A DNA stretch of 64,000 nt from Symsagittifera roscoffensis. Taxonomy: Eukaryota; Xenacoelomorpha; Acoela; Convolutidae. Below the pieces are notes generated by a model, which saw only the letters and a list, made by a program, of their open reading frames with translations, was not told where the DNA came from and made no database searches. The stretch is taken from the NCBI RefSeq assembly GCF_963678635.1, contig NC_087064.1:5060411-5124410 (forward strand), read 5' to 3'. Positions within the stretch are counted from its first letter, which is position 1. Each line of letters opens with the position of its first letter. A program made the position numbers and the translations under genes. Below are positions 10,489 to 21,200 of this stretch, one piece after another.

Positions 10489-13103
10489 CGTGGGCTAAAA
10501 AAATTATTATTTTGAGACTGAAAAGCGGTGGTATGGGGTTGTTCAATAATTTGTTCATATGTATTTTCATCTAGTGAATGATGTGTCATTATATGTTGAA
10601 TGGGACTTTGTGATATGGTTGGTCTAAAATTTGAATTATGTGTTATTGCTAAATTTCGAAAATTTCGTGGGACTAGGGATAATGGATGGTTATGTGGTAG
10701 GGGTGGTAACTGTGGTGCTGTAGGCGTTATTTCTACATTGTTATGTTCTTCGTCATATGTATTCTGTCTTGTTGCTATTTTTGTGTTGTGTTCTTTTATT
10801 TGTGCGTCTAAAAGAATTTTGTTTATTGATGATGAAAAAATTCCAAAAAATCCTGCAAATAGTATGCGTGCTACACTTGCTTGTCTATTTACTTTTGTGT
10901 GTATAGCGCATGTATTATAGATTCCTTTTAAAAGTGAAAAAAGAAATCCTATAAAGTTAAACATTGCGTATAAAATAGTTAATTTTTCTAAGATGTAATA
11001 GGGCCATCCTAGAAAATCAGGAATTTCATTTTTGAGTGTAAGAAAGCTAAAAATATTTATAGGTGAGATATCTTGTGGTCGGTATTTTTCACCGTTTAGA
11101 TATATATAGTCTTTAATGTCTTTAAAATATCCGCTATAGTCTTGTGTATAAATATCTGCAAATCCTGCGGTTTCGGCAAGTTTGCGTAAGTTTTGGTCAA
11201 TTGATTGTCTTTGTATAGTGTCCATTTGTGTTAATAATTCTTGGAATTGTTGTGTTCTAATGTGATGTTGGATATCGGATTTTGAATATATTCCAATTGA
11301 TTGTAGGTCAATATTTGGGTTTCGAGCAATAGCTCTAATGCTTTCAGGTGAAAATTTTTTGAGTGATTGCATTAATGTGGGATATGGGGTAAGAAGGTAA
11401 TATTTATCTTCATCAGGGTTCAGTTGTACTACATTGTGGCTATTTTCTGATCCACATGGGACTGCGGTATCCCAGAAATAGGTTCGTCTTGAAAGTGTGT
11501 CAACGAAATGTACTTTATTCTTATAAAAGATAGGGATTCTTTTATAGCATCGTTTATCTTCAAAAACATATAGTGGTGATACTTTTTTGGTACAGGTATA
11601 AAACCATAAAATGTTTCCTCCATAGTATAAAAAATTTGATCTATTTCCTGATAGTAAATATCCTGCGTAGGGTATTTTTAATACTGCTAGTGCAAGTGAT
11701 TGTAGGATTTGTGTCCTTTCTAATTCGCATAGTTGGCGAAGTGTTTCTAATTCAGAGAGTGACATTTCTTGAAAAATGCGGCTAATTGTGTAGTCTAATT
11801 TCATATCTAAGTGAATATTATAGTGGATATTACCGAAATATGTACTTTTCATTAGTGATAGTTCTTGTAAACGTGTGCTTCTAGTGTCATGGGGCTTTAG
11901 ATGTCCACCAGGTTGACCTTTACTTTTTTGAAAATTAACTGGTATATATGAGGTTCCTTCGTTTATAGGATGACTTGTGGCGTATGGGTCGATTTTTACT
12001 TTTCCAGTGGTCATGTCGAATCCTTTTTCGTATTCAACTAATATTTCGGAGTATTGTGTTTTGTGAAGTGGATTTCTGTATTTACATGCAAGTTCTGTTT
12101 CTTGATATATTTGAAAACGTGTCAATTTATTTTCTATATTGTGTATGTTTCTAAAATTAGAACTTTGTTTTCGTGATGGATTTTTTTGTTCATATGGAAT
12201 TGATTGTATAAAATATTTTTCGTGAAATTTTATCATACGAGCGTGTATTTTTGCTACTTGAATTGTTGTACATGTGTCTTCGGGGAACCAAACAATTGTT
12301 GCTTGTGTTCGTGTTGTAGGGTCACAATAGCCTTGATCGTTTTTACAAGGTAATCTAATTCCTTGATAGATCATTGTGTTGTCAGATAAATCGCGTGTGA
12401 GTTGTATTTTTTTGAGTTGTATTTTCCAATCGAAAAACATTATTTCTTGATATCCTTTATTTTTTGTGTCTGCTTTGCAGTTTGATGGGTTATTTATACC
12501 AATATGTGGTATCCAGTGTTTATCGTGTATGTCATAAGTTAATCTTCCGTGTGCGCCGTTGTATGGGTATTTTTCATCTAATTTTATATGTCCTTGATAT
12601 CTTTCAAGTTCTGCTTGATGTACAGAATCTGAAAAAACTTGGAAATATACTAACTTTCTATCTGCGTTTTTACTTCTTGTGATATTTAGTGGGAGTAACT
12701 CGTTTTTACAATCTTCGGGATTGAGATGTAAAAGTCGTTCGATATTACTCTGGTAGAATGATTCGTGGTCAAGTCGGTTTTTATTTCCATTTGAGACTTG
12801 TGAACAATGTACTTTCTTTTCAGAAAATGTTGCTGTGAATTTATATCCTATAACTGTTGTTGCTCGGGCTTTTGAATAAAGTGTCGCTATTACATTTGTA
12901 GTTTCTATAGCTTGTGGTTCTGTTTCGCATTGTGATACCTGATTTATTGCATATTTGTGTAGTGTTTTTTGTTCATTTTCTTTACAATCGTAATGTGTTA
13001 CTAATAAATCTTGGGGTCCTGTGCGGGGTGAAGCGTTTATGTTCTGATTGGAGATTACTAGAAAAAAGAGTTTGAGAAAAATTATTATTTTTAGAATATA
13101 CAT
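10485..13103 (-). CDS. env: Envelope glycoprotein, chuvirus-like class III type, copy 1 (872 aa)
   Basis: This encodes a type I membrane glycoprotein that would mediate receptor binding and fusion. Residues 1-19 are a hydrophobic signal peptide. The ectodomain is Cys-rich (for example C40, C59, C100, C132, C253, C260, C278) with N-X-S/T sites near residues 140 and 487. A block near residues 500-550 has YTC, then CYKRIPIFY, HFVD, SRRTYFW and VPC. That spacing resembles the conserved region of chuvirus (Jingchuvirales) glycoproteins, which are known to have been captured by LTR elements. I see no furin site of the baculovirus F type. Hydrophobic segments at about 701-728 and 744-764 are followed by a polar tail of about 105 residues. 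The ATG lies inside the end of ORF-X (13-nt overlap) and the TGA overlaps the ORF-Y start. Family assignment is from motif spacing only. Confidence 0.85.
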   Translation of the reverse strand: MYILKIIIFLKLFFLVISNQNINASPRTGPQDLLVTHYDCKENEQKTLHKYAINQVSQCETEPQAIETTNVIATLYSKARATTVIGYKFTATFSEKKVHCSQVSNGNKNRLDHESFYQSNIERLLHLNPEDCKNELLPLNITRSKNADRKLVYFQVFSDSVHQAELERYQGHIKLDEKYPYNGAHGRLTYDIHDKHWIPHIGINNPSNCKADTKNKGYQEIMFFDWKIQLKKIQLTRDLSDNTMIYQGIRLPCKNDQGYCDPTTRTQATIVWFPEDTCTTIQVAKIHARMIKFHEKYFIQSIPYEQKNPSRKQSSNFRNIHNIENKLTRFQIYQETELACKYRNPLHKTQYSEILVEYEKGFDMTTGKVKIDPYATSHPINEGTSYIPVNFQKSKGQPGGHLKPHDTRSTRLQELSLMKSTYFGNIHYNIHLDMKLDYTISRIFQEMSLSELETLRQLCELERTQILQSLALAVLKIPYAGYLLSGNRSNFLYYGGNILWFYTCTKKVSPLYVFEDKRCYKRIPIFYKNKVHFVDTLSRRTYFWDTAVPCGSENSHNVVQLNPDEDKYYLLTPYPTLMQSLKKFSPESIRAIARNPNIDLQSIGIYSKSDIQHHIRTQQFQELLTQMDTIQRQSIDQNLRKLAETAGFADIYTQDYSGYFKDIKDYIYLNGEKYRPQDISPINIFSFLTLKNEIPDFLGWPYYILEKLTILYAMFNFIGFLFSLLKGIYNTCAIHTKVNRQASVARILFAGFFGIFSSSINKILLDAQIKEHNTKIATRQNTYDEEHNNVEITPTAPQLPPLPHNHPLSLVPRNFRNLAITHNSNFRPTISQSPIQHIMTHHSLDENTYEQIIEQPHTTAFQSQNNNFFSPR

Positions 13104-14266
13104 GTGTATGATAATCCTGAGTATGGGTTATAAAATGTGATGTAACCAATTGTCTTTTTGGTATATCTGTCGTATTTGTATATTACTTCAGTTGTTATAA
13201 ATGGTGGTGGTAGTGATTGAGCTGTTATATTTGGTGGGTTTAATGGGTAGGGATGTTGAGTAATGTTGTTTAGTTTAACCGTGATTTCAAATTTTATTTG
13301 TAGACTATTTTGTTGGAGTATTTGGATGTTATGATCACGAATGTCTTCGTGGATGTCTTGTCTATATTGTAGTCTATTGAGTGCCCAGTTGTGGAGTCGG
13401 TTACTTTCTGGGTGTTGTCCAAATAATGGTGGAGGTGCTGTGAATGTATTCCAGTCTAGTCTTAAAGGAATATTTGTTGATGATTGTTCTCGATATCTAG
13501 CGTCGAGGTTATTTGGGAAATTTAAGTTAAAAGGCGTTGGTGAAATCTGGCTTATTGATGGTGTTGATGGTAGTGATAATGTTTCTGGTAGTGATGAGGA
13601 TGTTGTTGTATCCGTAGAAATATCTATTGGATCATTGATTAAATTTGGTTCACCTTGTGTGAATGAATGTGTTGTCCAATATGGTAGTCGTGATGTTTGG
13701 TTTGTGGGGTTAAAGGGATTTTCACGTATTTGTTCAGATGTTGGTGTTGAACCTAAATAATCTGAGGGTAGGCCGGAGGTGCTATGTTGTGAAAGAAGCG
13801 TAGGGGTTTCTGGTAATATACCAATGGGGTTTTCTGGAGTACTTTGTGATGGGGATTGAGGTATATCAAAATGAACTCGGGGAGTTTGAAAATTTCTGTT
13901 TCGCCGAGGATGTATAATTTGTCTATTTATTTCGACTGTATTTTGGTTTTGACTAGGATTTCGTATTCTACTTAATTCTTGTGGTAGTGTTGGGTATAAG
14001 TTATATGTTGGTTCACTTAGAGGTGCTTGTCGTTGAACTGGTTCTAGTGGTTCAGATAAGCGAGCGTATCGTTCTTCAAAGGTATATGGGTTATCTTGAA
14101 AGGAAATTCGTGTAGATGTTTGGGGGTTTTGGGTAGTTGAAGGTGGTGTTGGGTTATCTTGGGATGATGTCGGTGAAGACTGACTGTGTGATTGTTGGTT
14201 AGCAATTTTTGATGGTTTTTTATTTATTCTTTTAGTGAAAAAATTTATGTTTATTATAGTATTCTT
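13091..14266 (-). CDS. ORF-X, long conserved frame with no ATG, copy 1 (391 codons)
   Basis: The frame is open from the stop at 14269..14267 to the TAA at 13093..13091 and contains no methionine codon. Across the whole 1.18 kb I find one ATG in any frame (within ATCAATGATCC), followed by a stop after two codons, before the env ATG. The product is rich in Pro, Ser, Thr, Gln and Asn for its first 270 residues. Its C-terminal part is more ordered (for example LQYRQDIHEDIRDHNIQILQ), followed by a conserved tail of aromatic residues. No domain recognised. Copy 2 has the same frame intact, with mostly synonymous or conservative differences. It must be expressed by a non-AUG start, by splicing to an upstream AUG, or by frameshifting. 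The last 13 nt overlap env. Confidence 0.75.
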   Translation of the reverse strand, partial: KNTIININFFTKRINKKPSKIANQQSHSQSSPTSSQDNPTPPSTTQNPQTSTRISFQDNPYTFEERYARLSEPLEPVQRQAPLSEPTYNLYPTLPQELSRIRNPSQNQNTVEINRQIIHPRRNRNFQTPRVHFDIPQSPSQSTPENPIGILPETPTLLSQHSTSGLPSDYLGSTPTSEQIRENPFNPTNQTSRLPYWTTHSFTQGEPNLINDPIDISTDTTTSSSLPETLSLPSTPSISQISPTPFNLNFPNNLDARYREQSSTNIPLRLDWNTFTAPPPLFGQHPESNRLHNWALNRLQYRQDIHEDIRDHNIQILQQNSLQIKFEITVKLNNITQHPYPLNPPNITAQSLPPPFITTEVIYKYDRYTKKTIGYITFYNPYSGLSYTCIF

Positions 14267-14420
14267 CTAGAAAAAGAATTAGGAGGATTGTTGCTAGGGC
14301 GAATGTGATGATTGCTTTCTTTATACATTTGCATATTGTCAAGATGAGGGATGATAGAAATGTTATAAAAATTACAAATAGTAAAAAAATATCTGTTCTA
14401 CTAAAAATGGTTCGTATCAT
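14232..14420 (-). CDS. Small two-helix membrane protein, copy 1 (62 aa)
   Basis: The peptide has two hydrophobic segments (about residues 11-29 and 34-50) separated by the short basic turn KCIKK, with a polar tail. Copy 2 has the same protein at 42542..42730 with only about four changes. The ATG overlaps the stop of the preceding mini-ORF as AAATGA in both copies. Size and topology recall small viroporin-like accessory proteins of retroviruses, but that is an inference from shape only. Its 3' end overlaps the open region of ORF-X. Confidence 0.55.
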   Translation of the reverse strand: MIRTIFSRTDIFLLFVIFITFLSSLILTICKCIKKAIITFALATILLILFLEEYYNKHKFFH

Positions 14421-14486
14421 TTAGATAAGTTTTGTGAATCGTACCTGTGGATATAGTCATTAGCTTTTGAAAGTTGGAGGTATAGT

Positions 14487-14648
14487 TCAAATATGGAATA
14501 GAAAATTAGAAAAAATATTGCAAAAAATGATTAAGATTATTACAAAAGATTCAAAGGTATCAAAAAGAAATATGATTAAAAGTTTAAATATCGTTAAAAA
14601 GTTTATGAGAATGTTAAGAATTATGTTGACTGGTCGAGAGAAGAGCAT
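14487..14648 (-). CDS. Hydrophobic mini-ORF upstream of the two-helix ORF, copy 1 (53 aa, shortened)
   Basis: It begins MLFSRPVNIILN and is nearly all Ile, Leu and Phe, so it is probably membrane-inserted. The copy 2 counterpart (42727..42957) has 76 residues and ends on the ATGA that starts the next ORF. Here a one-base insertion in a T/C run shifts the frame and ends the protein early. The ATGA junction itself is kept. Confidence 0.4.
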   Translation of the reverse strand: MLFSRPVNIILNILINFLTIFKLLIIFLFDTFESFVIILIIFCNIFSNFLFHI

Positions 14649-15294
14649 TTAAGAAATGGCTTCTCGATCGAATATTTTTTGTTGTTTGAGGCAATTTTCA
14701 AGTGTGGTCGAATTATTTATTGGTTTTTTGACAAGTGGGTTGAGTTTTGTGAAAAATTGTTGTGACAAATTTTATGGTGATCGGGAGGTCTTCTTTTTCT
14801 TTATTTTTATTTGTCAAATGATCTGGGGTATTTTTGAGATTTTTATACTTTAGGCTAATTAAAATGGTCGTTCTTTTACTTTAGGCTAATTTAACATATT
14901 TGTTTTGGGGGGTATTTGAGGTCTGAGTTGGGGAAATATTGTTGATCTTTGGGTTATTAGATAAGGGAAGGTTATGATATTATGGTGATATTTATTTTAG
15001 TTGTCAAGTTGGAGTGGTTTGCTTATTTTTGACCTGGAGGTCGCAAAGTTATAGTTATAGATATGCCTGGAGTTTAATATCGTTCGTCTAGTTGATTTGT
15101 GCTAGAGTTAGAGAAGGTGACGGATTGGATGAATCCTATTGGCTAATTATGAACTGTGTGTTTGTCAGAACTGTGAGTCGCTGCGATTTCGTTATTTTAT
15201 ATGAACTGTGAGTCGCTGCGTGTTTGTCAGCATGTTATTTTGAAAAATGAAAGTTCAAAATATTTCAGAGATGCAAAGATTATGAAATATAAAA
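14649..15294 (-). other. Gag-Pol to 3' gene spacer, copy 1
   Basis: I see no supported gene here. It holds two copies of ACTTTAGGCTAA (14847..14858 and 14878..14889), which are also paired in copy 2. A duplicated GAACTGTGAGTCGCTGCG (15170 and 15203 regions) is absent from copy 2. A splice acceptor for the downstream genes could lie here or inside ORF-X. A plus-strand frame at 14656..14853 is not supported. Confidence 0.45.
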
Positions 15295-18200
15295 TTAAAG
15301 CTGTTTTTGAAATTCGACTTTCTTTAATATTTTAGATTGTGGGATGAATGTTTTATAGTCTTTACGTGGTTGATTTCTAAGTCGTGATGACTCTCTATGT
15401 TCTGATTTGTCGATTTGTTCTTGGGGTATTATTTTTTCTGTCATTTCTTTATTTTTTCTTTCTTTTTGAGGTATATTTTGATCTAGCTTTTTTGTATTGT
15501 TTTTCGTTTTAGTTGATTTTTTTATTTTGGTTTTCGAGGTGAATGTCATGTTGTTCCTTTGTGTTATTTTCCGTATGTGGGTTATTTTGAATAACTTTTA
15601 AAACTGTGAAAGAATATAATTGAGTTAGTTCGCGTAGTGCGTTTTCTTTTGGGTAATAAGGTAATAGGTTGTTTCGATGTTGAACAATTTCTTTTTGGTC
15701 TGAGTCGGTGATTTTATATGTGACATCAGTGGGTTTGGCAATTATTTGGTATGGTCCTTTACGAAGGGGTTGTAATTTTTTAGAAATTCCTTTTTGAGTG
15801 TTAAAATTGGGTATTAAAACAAATGTTCCAATTTTTAAATCGGAGGCTGGTGTAAAGCGTGAATTTATTTGTTCATAAAAGTTTTGCCTTTGTAACAAGT
15901 TTTTTGTTACTTTTTGGTAAATTTCATTGTGTTTTTTATCTCTGTTTAAAATCTATTCGGTGTGTGTACCGGAGGCTAATTTAAGAATTTGTGGGTGATG
16001 AAAATGATCTTCATCGTGTGTGTGTAAAGGTAGGTTATAACAAATTGAGTCTTTATTCGGTTGACAATGACTTTCTGCATTTTTATGAGAATTTGCTGTA
16101 AACATAATTGGTTTGCGTGGCTTTTGATTAAAAACCATTTCATATGGTGACATTCCTAGAGTTGTCATGATTTGTGAATTATATGCTAAGGGAAATAGTT
16201 TTACATCTGCTGACCATTCGGTGTATCTTGTATCATTTCCATTGATGATACATCTAAGATATTCTTGTAGTGAACGGTTCATAACTTCGACTAAGCCGTT
16301 TGTCCAAGGTGCGTGAGATGTACGTGGTTTGTGTTTGATGTTATATAAATGACATAGTGTGATGATTTCATTATTTATGAATTCCGTACCGTTGTCTGTA
16401 ACTAAAATTTCTGGTAGTCCGAACTTGGCTATCCAGTGTTCATAAAGTGTTGTGTAAGCGTAATAAGCGTTACAATGTGGTACTGGGTTAAGTGCTACAT
16501 AATGTGTAAACGCGTCAACAATTACCATAATCTAGGAGTTTCCTTCGGATGATGGTGAAATTGGTCCTTTTGTATCAAATGAAATACGTTGGTTAAAGTA
16601 CAAACTTTGTCCTTTAAAATCTTGTTTTTGTGCTATTTGTTTTTGATTTGGATAAGGTTTATTTACTTGACAAACTATACAATCATTGCATAGTACTTTT
16701 ATCCAAATTGGTGCATTTGGAAAATAAAAGTTTTGTATGAAATTTGAATATGTTTTCTCTGATCCAGAGTGTCCTTTAATGTTTTGTGTATGTGAAATAT
16801 TAAAAGCTATGATTATCATACTTAAAGGGAGACAGGTAACTGTAGATTCATTTAATTGGTATTCTAGAAAGTCTGTGTTTTCATTAATTGTTGTAATATT
16901 AATTTTTCGAAAATATCGGAGGAGTGTTTTATTTCCTAAAATTGTTGTATCTGCCTTTACGGGTTTAGTTTTATATTTGTGCCATGATTTTAGTTGTCTA
17001 ATTAATGGGTCAAGATTTTGATATTGTTTCAAAGTATTAATTGTAATTTTATCTGTTGGGGGGAGAAAAATGTTTTCAATTTCTAATTTAGATAAAGGAA
17101 TTGTATCAAGTGGGTCATGGAGGTCAAAAACTTGATTTATTGTGTATTTTGAATCGTTTGTTTGTGGTCCTGATAAATTTATTTTATCAGTTAGATTTTC
17201 TTTTTCAATTAACGGAAAAAGGTCTTTTTTATGCGGGTGTTGTTTTACTCTTTTTTGTAGGGTGTTTTTTTTATCCATTGTGAATATGGAATTGGTTTAA
17301 AAGTTGATGTTCCAAGTAGATCAACTTCGTAGTGGTTATTTTGGCAATCTAAATAAAGTGGGAAGTGTTGTAGATTATTTATCTGTGATTGTTCAACGTC
17401 AGTTTTTACTGCATATTTGCATTCTAGTCGGGGTGATGTTTCGTTTTCTGCAAGGTAAAATTTTATATTTTTGGATATTTCAACTGTAGTTTTACGTGTA
17501 AGTAATTCAGGTGGTGTATTTTGACTTAAAGTGTCTGGTAATGCAAGATTCTTTCCTGCTGTCCAAACTATATGTAAGTTTGGGAATTTCATTAGAATTA
17601 ATTGAAATCGATAAATTCGGTGATTTGGACTGGATTTTTGTGTAAAGAGAAAAATGATTGGTTTGTGATCTGTGAATAGAACTGTTGGATGTTTTGATCC
17701 AAGTATCAGAAATTCATATTCTGTTAGTGTATATATTATGGCTGTACATTCTCTCATTAGAGTTGAGAGTCGTAGCTCTGCTTGAGTGAATAATCGAGAA
17801 TTTGCTGATATAAGATTCATTTTGTTTGTACCATTGTGTGATTGTAATAATGCTGCGCCGATGCCAAAATTCGAAGCATCGCACATTGCATAGAATGGTT
17901 GATCTGGAATTGTATTCGAAATTTGTTCAGTTAAGAGTTTTTTAATTTCTTCAAATCGTGCTTGATGTTCTGTGTTCCATTCGAAATTATTTTGTTGTCT
18001 AAGTATATTATAGAATGGTCTTAGGTATAATTGCATTTTATAGACATATTTGCTTAAAAAATTTAACATTCCAAGGAATTCTTGGATTTTCTTTTTGTTT
18101 GTTGGTGGTTGGAGCTTCTGAATAGCATCAATGCGTGATTTTAATGGAGTGATTGTTTTTCTTTCTATATTTTGTCCTAAGAATTTAACTCGTGTTAAAA

Positions 18201-21200
18201 AGAAGTGTGATTTATTGGGGGCGGCCTTCAGATTTTCGTTCTGAAGTATTTTGTGATAGTGTTCTAAAACATTGAACATTTCTTCTTTTGTCTGTGATTG
18301 CATAAAAACATCGTCTAAATAGGTGATTGCGTTTTTCTCGAGTATTAGTGGTCTAAAAATTTTGCTCATAAAAGCTGAAAATGCTGCTGGTCCTATGGAT
18401 ATTCCATAGAATAGGCGGTTGAATTCATATTGCTGATTTCCAATAACAAATTGTGTTAAGCGTCGCGATTGTTCATCTAGTGGCATTTGATTATATGCAC
18501 TATTCATATCTGCGGTTGTAAAGTATTTTCCGTTTATTTTTGTTAAAATAACTTGTATTGGTTCAATAGGCCAATTGCATTTTGATTCGTCTATTAGTGA
18601 ATTAAGATATCTAGCGTCTAGAACTATTTTTAATGATTCTCTTTTTGCTAGGATGATAACAGGGTTGATAAATGTGTTACCTTTTGGTTGTTCTTCTTTG
18701 TTTTTACCGGTGATATAATTTTGTATTGTTCTAAAATATCGAGTAATCTGTTCACTTTATCGTGTAAATGAATTCGTACTTTACTTGCTCTTTGTTTTTT
18801 TGAAAACTGCGTCAGGTTTTAATGGGAGATGTAGTGATGAACTGATTTTGCCAACATCAAATTTGGATGTTGCATAGACTGATGAATATTTTATTAGCTG
18901 TTTGGCTAACTTATCAAATTCGTCTTGTGTTATTTGTGAATGTTTGAAGTTAAACATTTTGTAAAAAATTCTGTTGATTCTCTGTATAGTTATTTATGTT
19001 GAATGTAGGTTTGAAATATGGGGTTTTTGTGAAATAATCTGTATTTCTTTTTTCATTACTTATTATATTATTTATGGATAATTCTTCATTAAGAATTGTG
19101 GATTGACAAATATCTAATAATTGGAGTATATTATTTACGCGGTATGCTTTTTCGTGTATTGGTGATATCGTAGCGTTGGTTTCGCAATATCCTAAAAGTC
19201 CTAAAGGTAATGTTACTTGATAGGGTGTATTGTTGTATACATGTAACGAAATAATATCTGAATTCGAGTTTTTCAAATATTTTATGGATGAAATTGTGAT
19301 TTTGAAAAACTTATGGATAGGTTTGAATTCAAAGTCTGACATATTGAGTTGTTGTTTATTTTGTTTTTTATCATATTGGTGAACTTGTTTTATTAAAAAA
19401 TTATATATATTTCCTGATAGTGGTTTCAGGTGTTTTCTTTGTTGGTTATATATTGGATAAAATTTTGAAAAGAATGGTGGTTGTTTATTTAATCTTTGAA
19501 AAAATGTTAGGGATGTGTCTTTTGTTTTTGTGTATTTATCTTTGATTAGTATTTTACTATTCAAGATGTTGATTGTTGGTATATATTTAGAGATAAATGG
19601 TATTCCAATGATATTGTGTTTAATATCAGTGATATGAAATATTTGTTTAAATGGTTTATTTAAAATTTTATTTTGCTCTATTGTTCTTGTGAAGAGAAGA
19701 AATAATCGAATTTTTCCATAGTTTACCAATGTTGATCCTTGTGCTGTTGCTAGTTTACTGGAGGTTTCAAGAGGTGTTAGTTTTGGGTGTAATGTTTTTA
19801 TCTCATTCCATGTGGGAATGTTTATTATGTTTGATTCTGCTCCTGAATCAATTAAAAAATCAATTTCAAGATCTGGTGGTTGAAATTCTTTGTTTCTTGG
19901 ACTCTCTAAACGAAATGGTATTGTCCAAATTTTTTCTTTGGGTTGTTCTTTTTGTATATTTTGATAAATGTGATTTGTATTCAAGCATTTTGTTTTGTCA
20001 TTTTCATTGGATTGATTTGTAGTGTTGATTTCGTTAGTTTCTTGTGCCGTTTGTGTGGAATGGATGGGTTCAATATAATAATTGTGAAGGAGTTCTAATT
20101 GATTTTCATATATATGTGATGAAAAAGGTTGTTCATATATAATAGGTTCGTAGTCATTTTCGACTGCTATCATATTGATGGAGATAGTGTTTTCTGTATC
20201 ACTTTCTGAATCTGATGATCCACAGTTTATTTGATTTAGTTGTAGTTTGTCATTTACTGTGTCATCAATACCTGGGGGGTCTGATGTTGTTTCTGGATTT
20301 GATTGTACGTGATTAATATGTCTTTGATGTTTAGATGTACTACTTCTGTGGCGATTGTTAGAATTATTATAATGGTTATTATTTCTGTGTGGTGATTGGG
20401 AATAATTTCTATAACGATTATTATAACTTGAATGTCGATTTTGTGAATTGTTTCGTGATCTGTTTTGATAATTATCGTTTGGTCTGTTATAGTTTGATCT
20501 GTTATATGAGTTATTCCTTGATCGATTGTTCGGCTAATTCTGATTTCGGTTGTTTGAATAACTTGTATTTCGATTATTGGAGTAGTTTCTATTTCTATTA
20601 TATGATGAGTTTCGTGACTGATTGTTTGGATAGTATTTATTCCTTGATTGGGAATTATATCTAGAAACAAATTGTGTTGTATTCGAATTTGATCTGGAGT
20701 AGTTATTTCGACTATTTGGTCTATTGTAATGATTTTGTGACGAATTTTGTGTATTTCTTCGTTCTGGTGATCTTCCTCTATAACTTGAGTTATATGGTGA
20801 TTGAGTTCTCGTGTAATTGGTATTGTTCGGAAGTGGTTTTCCTGAACTGTTGTTGCTGTATACATTTTTGTTTGGTAGATTTTGATCTTTCTTCATGTAT
20901 TGATAGAATGATTTATTTGGTTCTTTATATTTTTGAGGTTTGTTTTGAAGGTCCTGTTGTTTTTGTCTACATTCAGAAATACTATGTCCGTATCGTCGGC
21001 AATAATTACACCATTTTTTGAAAGATGGTTTGCCTTTAAAATTTGGGTGTTTTTCATAAATATTGAGTATTTCAGTGATTTTTTCAACGAGGTCTGTATC
21101 TGATTCCTGTATATTGTTGATATTTGTGGTATTTGTTTCAATTCGGTTAACATATTGTAATTTCAGATTTTCTGTTTCTTCAAGTTTCATTGTGATTTCC

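Noticed and set aside
13341-13760. Plus-strand frame of 139 codons (and 41749..42069 in copy 2)
   Set aside because: It is antisense to ORF-X, whose conservation explains it. It has an ATG only because the reverse strand does.
14232-14272. Programmed minus-one frameshift from the 62-codon ORF into ORF-X at a T run
   Set aside because: Copy 1 has a TTTTTT run there, but copy 2 reads CCTTCCCAC with a stop directly after, so the mechanism is not conserved.
15955-16533. TAG codons in copy 1 Gag-Pol as programmed readthrough
   Set aside because: Copy 2 has Tyr and Trp codons at these sites, and other stops and indels occur in the same gene. Ordinary decay explains them.
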